In this document: in pieces, positions 48,818 through 50,453 of the stretch
Numbering within the stretch: position 1 is the first letter of the stretch
Layout: the number at the start of each line of letters is the position of its first letter
From: Pararhodobacter sp.
GTDB taxonomy: Bacteria; Pseudomonadota; Alphaproteobacteria; Rhodobacterales; Rhodobacteraceae
Assembly (NCBI GenBank): GCA_020832665.1
Contig: JAFIEG010000026.1
Coordinates: 1 to 50,453 of the forward strand
Length of the DNA stretch: 50,453 nt
Direction of reading: 5' to 3'
Made by a program: the position numbers and the translations under genes
The notes under the pieces: model-generated
Seen by the model: the letters and a program-made list of their open reading frames with translations, nothing else
Told to the model about the DNA's origin: nothing
Database searches by the model: none

Positions 48818-49609
48818 ATGGGCATGAGCAATCGCGAGAAGGTGGCGGCGTTTCTGGATCTGGCCTGGGTGCGCAACGGCATCATCGGGGTGATCCTGTT
48901 CAATGCCGTGATTCTGGGGATGGAGACATCGGGCACGATCATGAATGCCGCCGGCGAGGTGGTGATCGCCCTCGACCGGTTGTGCCTGGCGATCTTCGTG
49001 ATCGAGATCGGGCTGAAGCTCTACGCGCAGCGGTTTTCCTTCTTCCGCTCGGGCTGGAATGTCTTCGATTTCGTTATCGTGGGCATCTCGCTGATACCCG
49101 GTGCGGGCGCCTATACGGTGCTGCGCGCGCTGCGCATCCTGCGCCTGTTGCGCGTGGTTTCGGTCACCCCCAGCCTGCGCAGGGTTGTCGAGGGATTCCT
49201 GCGCGCGCTGCCGGGCATGGGCTCGGTGTTCCTGCTGATGTCGATGATCTTCTATATCGGCTCGGTGATGGCCACGAAGCTGTTTCAGGAAAGCTTTCCG
49301 CAATGGTTCGGCACGCTGGGCGACAGCGCCTATTCACTTTTCCAGATCATGACGCTGGAGAGCTGGTCGATGGGGATCGTGCGCCCGGTGATGGAGGTCT
49401 ATCCCTATGCCTGGGCGTTCTTCGTGCCCTTCATCATGATGACCACCTTTGCCGTGGTGAACCTGCTGGTGGGTCTGATCGTGAACTCGATGCAGGATGC
49501 CCATGCCGAGGAGAGCAACAAGCAGACCACCGATTACCGCGACGAGGTGCTGGCGCGGCTGCGCGATATCGAGGCCAAGCTGGAAGCACGCGAGCGCGAG
49601 GATGGCTGA
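48818..49609 (+). CDS. Bacterial voltage-gated sodium channel (NaChBac/BacNav type)
   Basis: A 263-residue six-helix ion channel subunit. The S4 sensor carries Arg at every third position (Arg103, 106, 109, 112 in VLRALRILRLLRVV). The selectivity filter is TLESWSM (179-185), the sodium-selective BacNav form. S6 (FFVPFIMMTTFAVVNLLVGL) is followed by a C-terminal coiled coil (residues 235-260) that would hold the tetramer. AAGGA is seven bases before the ATG. Such channels are linked to sodium homeostasis, pH or motility in marine and alkaliphilic bacteria. Confidence 0.94.
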   Translation: MGMSNREKVAAFLDLAWVRNGIIGVILFNAVILGMETSGTIMNAAGEVVIALDRLCLAIFVIEIGLKLYAQRFSFFRSGWNVFDFVIVGISLIPGAGAYTVLRALRILRLLRVVSVTPSLRRVVEGFLRALPGMGSVFLLMSMIFYIGSVMATKLFQESFPQWFGTLGDSAYSLFQIMTLESWSMGIVRPVMEVYPYAWAFFVPFIMMTTFAVVNLLVGLIVNSMQDAHAEESNKQTTDYRDEVLARLRDIEAKLEAREREDG

Positions 49610-49735
49610 GCCAGGCTGGCAGGTGGCGCTTTCGGGCAATCGCCCCTTGCGCGCAACATGGCCATGACTATAACCCGCCTCAATTTGCGCGCCGCCCGGT
49701 TGCCGGGCAGGCGGCGATCGAGCGCGGGGTGAGCC

Positions 49736-50453
49736 ATGCCGAAGAGAACCGATATCAAATCCATCATGATCATCGGTGCGGGGCCCATCGTGATTGGCCA
49801 GGCATGCGAGTTCGATTACTCTGGCGCGCAGGCCTGCAAGGCGCTGCGCGAGGAAGGCTACCGGGTGATCCTGGTCAATTCGAACCCCGCCACCATCATG
49901 ACCGATCCCGGCCTGGCCGATGCCACCTATATCGAGCCGATCACGCCCGAGGTGGTGGCCAAGATCATCGAGGCCGAGCGCCCCGACGCGCTTTTGCCCA
50001 CCATGGGCGGGCAGACCGGGCTGAACACCAGCCTGGCGCTGGCCGATATGGGCGTGCTTGAGAAATTCGGTGTCGAGCTGATCGGCGCCAACCGCGCCGC
50101 CATCGAGATGGCCGAGGACCGCAAGCTGTTTCGCGAGGCGATGGACCGCATAGGGCTGGAAAACCCGCGCGCCACAATCGTATCGGCGCCAAAGCTGCCT
50201 GGCGGCAAGTTCGACATCAACGCCGGCGTGGCCGAGGCGCTGGCCGCGATCGAATTCGTGGGCCTGCCCGCCATCATCCGCCCCGCCTATACGCTGGGCG
50301 GCACCGGCGGCGGCGTGGCCTATAACCGCGACGATTACGAGCGCATCTGCCGTTCGGGGCTCGATGCCAGCCCGGCGGGGCAGATCCTGATCGACGAGTC
50401 CCTTCTGGGCTGGAAGGAATTCGAGATGGAGGTGGTGCGCGACAAGGCCGACA
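49736..50453 (+). CDS. carB: Carbamoyl-phosphate synthase large subunit, N-terminal part
   Basis: The first 239 residues of CarB, cut by the window end. The start [51 protein letters not shown] and TMGGQTGLN are near-invariant in the family, and the ATP-grasp domain begins with [16 protein letters not shown]. CarB makes carbamoyl phosphate for arginine and pyrimidines. GGGGTGAG lies just before the ATG. It lies 126 bp after the sodium channel gene. Confidence 0.97.
   Translation, partial: MPKRTDIKSIMIIGAGPIVIGQACEFDYSGAQACKALREEGYRVILVNSNPATIMTDPGLADATYIEPITPEVVAKIIEAERPDALLPTMGGQTGLNTSLALADMGVLEKFGVELIGANRAAIEMAEDRKLFREAMDRIGLENPRATIVSAPKLPGGKFDINAGVAEALAAIEFVGLPAIIRPAYTLGGTGGGVAYNRDDYERICRSGLDASPAGQILIDESLLGWKEFEMEVVRDKAD

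Noticed and set aside
1-50453. CRISPR arrays, insertion sequences and prophage
   Set aside because: No regularly spaced repeats, transposase motifs or phage structural genes were seen. The seven dispersed repeats are single, gene-flanking copies.

Overview
The window is high-GC chromosomal DNA of an alphaproteobacterium, most likely a member of the Rhodobacterales (Rhodobacter/Roseobacter relatives). The basis is gene content and order: an RpoE-ChrR pair diverging from a five-gene amine-oxidase/DUF1365/transporter/DUF3833/SDR operon, Hsp20 next to DUF1150, FxsA-SecB next to Tim44-like and Smr genes, an Rba-type partner-switching set, a CtrA-type box, and a GC-rich intergenic repeat of a kind seen in this order. 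I see no transposase, phage gene, CRISPR array or rRNA. There is one tRNA gene, Arg-CCU. No photosynthesis genes are present.

Layout. 0-4.5 kb: rhomboid protease, a two-gene carboxynorspermidine/carboxyspermidine polyamine module closed by a clear terminator, and a sulfotransferase. 4.7-8 kb: a SpoIIE-type phosphatase response regulator (RbaY-like) divergent from an Hpt protein, then ilvA. 8-14.9 kb: a lipoprotein hydrolase, Smr, Tim44-like, FxsA, SecB, a poorly coding gap, an HD nucleotidase, DUF1150 and Hsp20 with a sigma-32 type promoter. 15-21 kb: purE-purK, an outer-membrane protein behind a CtrA box, 1-Cys peroxiredoxin, DUF2269 membrane protein, aldehyde dehydrogenase and HIT protein. 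21-27 kb: GAPDH, RbaW/RbaV-like kinase and antagonist, thiolase, methyltransferase, GST and GNAT. 26.8-33.4 kb: LacI regulator, tRNA-Arg, single-component Rieske oxygenase, glutamine-synthetase-like ligase, and a long/short acyl-CoA dehydrogenase pair. 33.5-40.2 kb: the putative furan-fatty-acid/singlet-oxygen operon and rpoE-chrR. 40-50 kb: a fluoroacetate-dehalogenase-like hydrolase, LysE exporter, a membrane-anchored peptidase-like hydrolase, two full ABC exporters, VOC protein, 23S-type RNA methyltransferase, a bacterial voltage-gated sodium channel, and the 5' part of carB.

Systems worth attention: (1) two divergent sigma-E-like promoters with identical 18-nt spacers in the rpoE/amine-oxidase intergenic region, with an SDR-DUF3775 fusion at the operon's far end that keeps a perfect internal ribosome binding site; (2) a LacI/Rieske/GS-like cluster that resembles the gamma-glutamyl ligase plus oxygenase logic of arylamine catabolism but with a single oxygenase component; (3) a seven-copy intergenic repeat that almost always begins just after a stop codon; (4) a duplicated palindromic element in front of the peroxiredoxin and aldehyde dehydrogenase genes. 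All assignments come from reading motifs; no database search was run.
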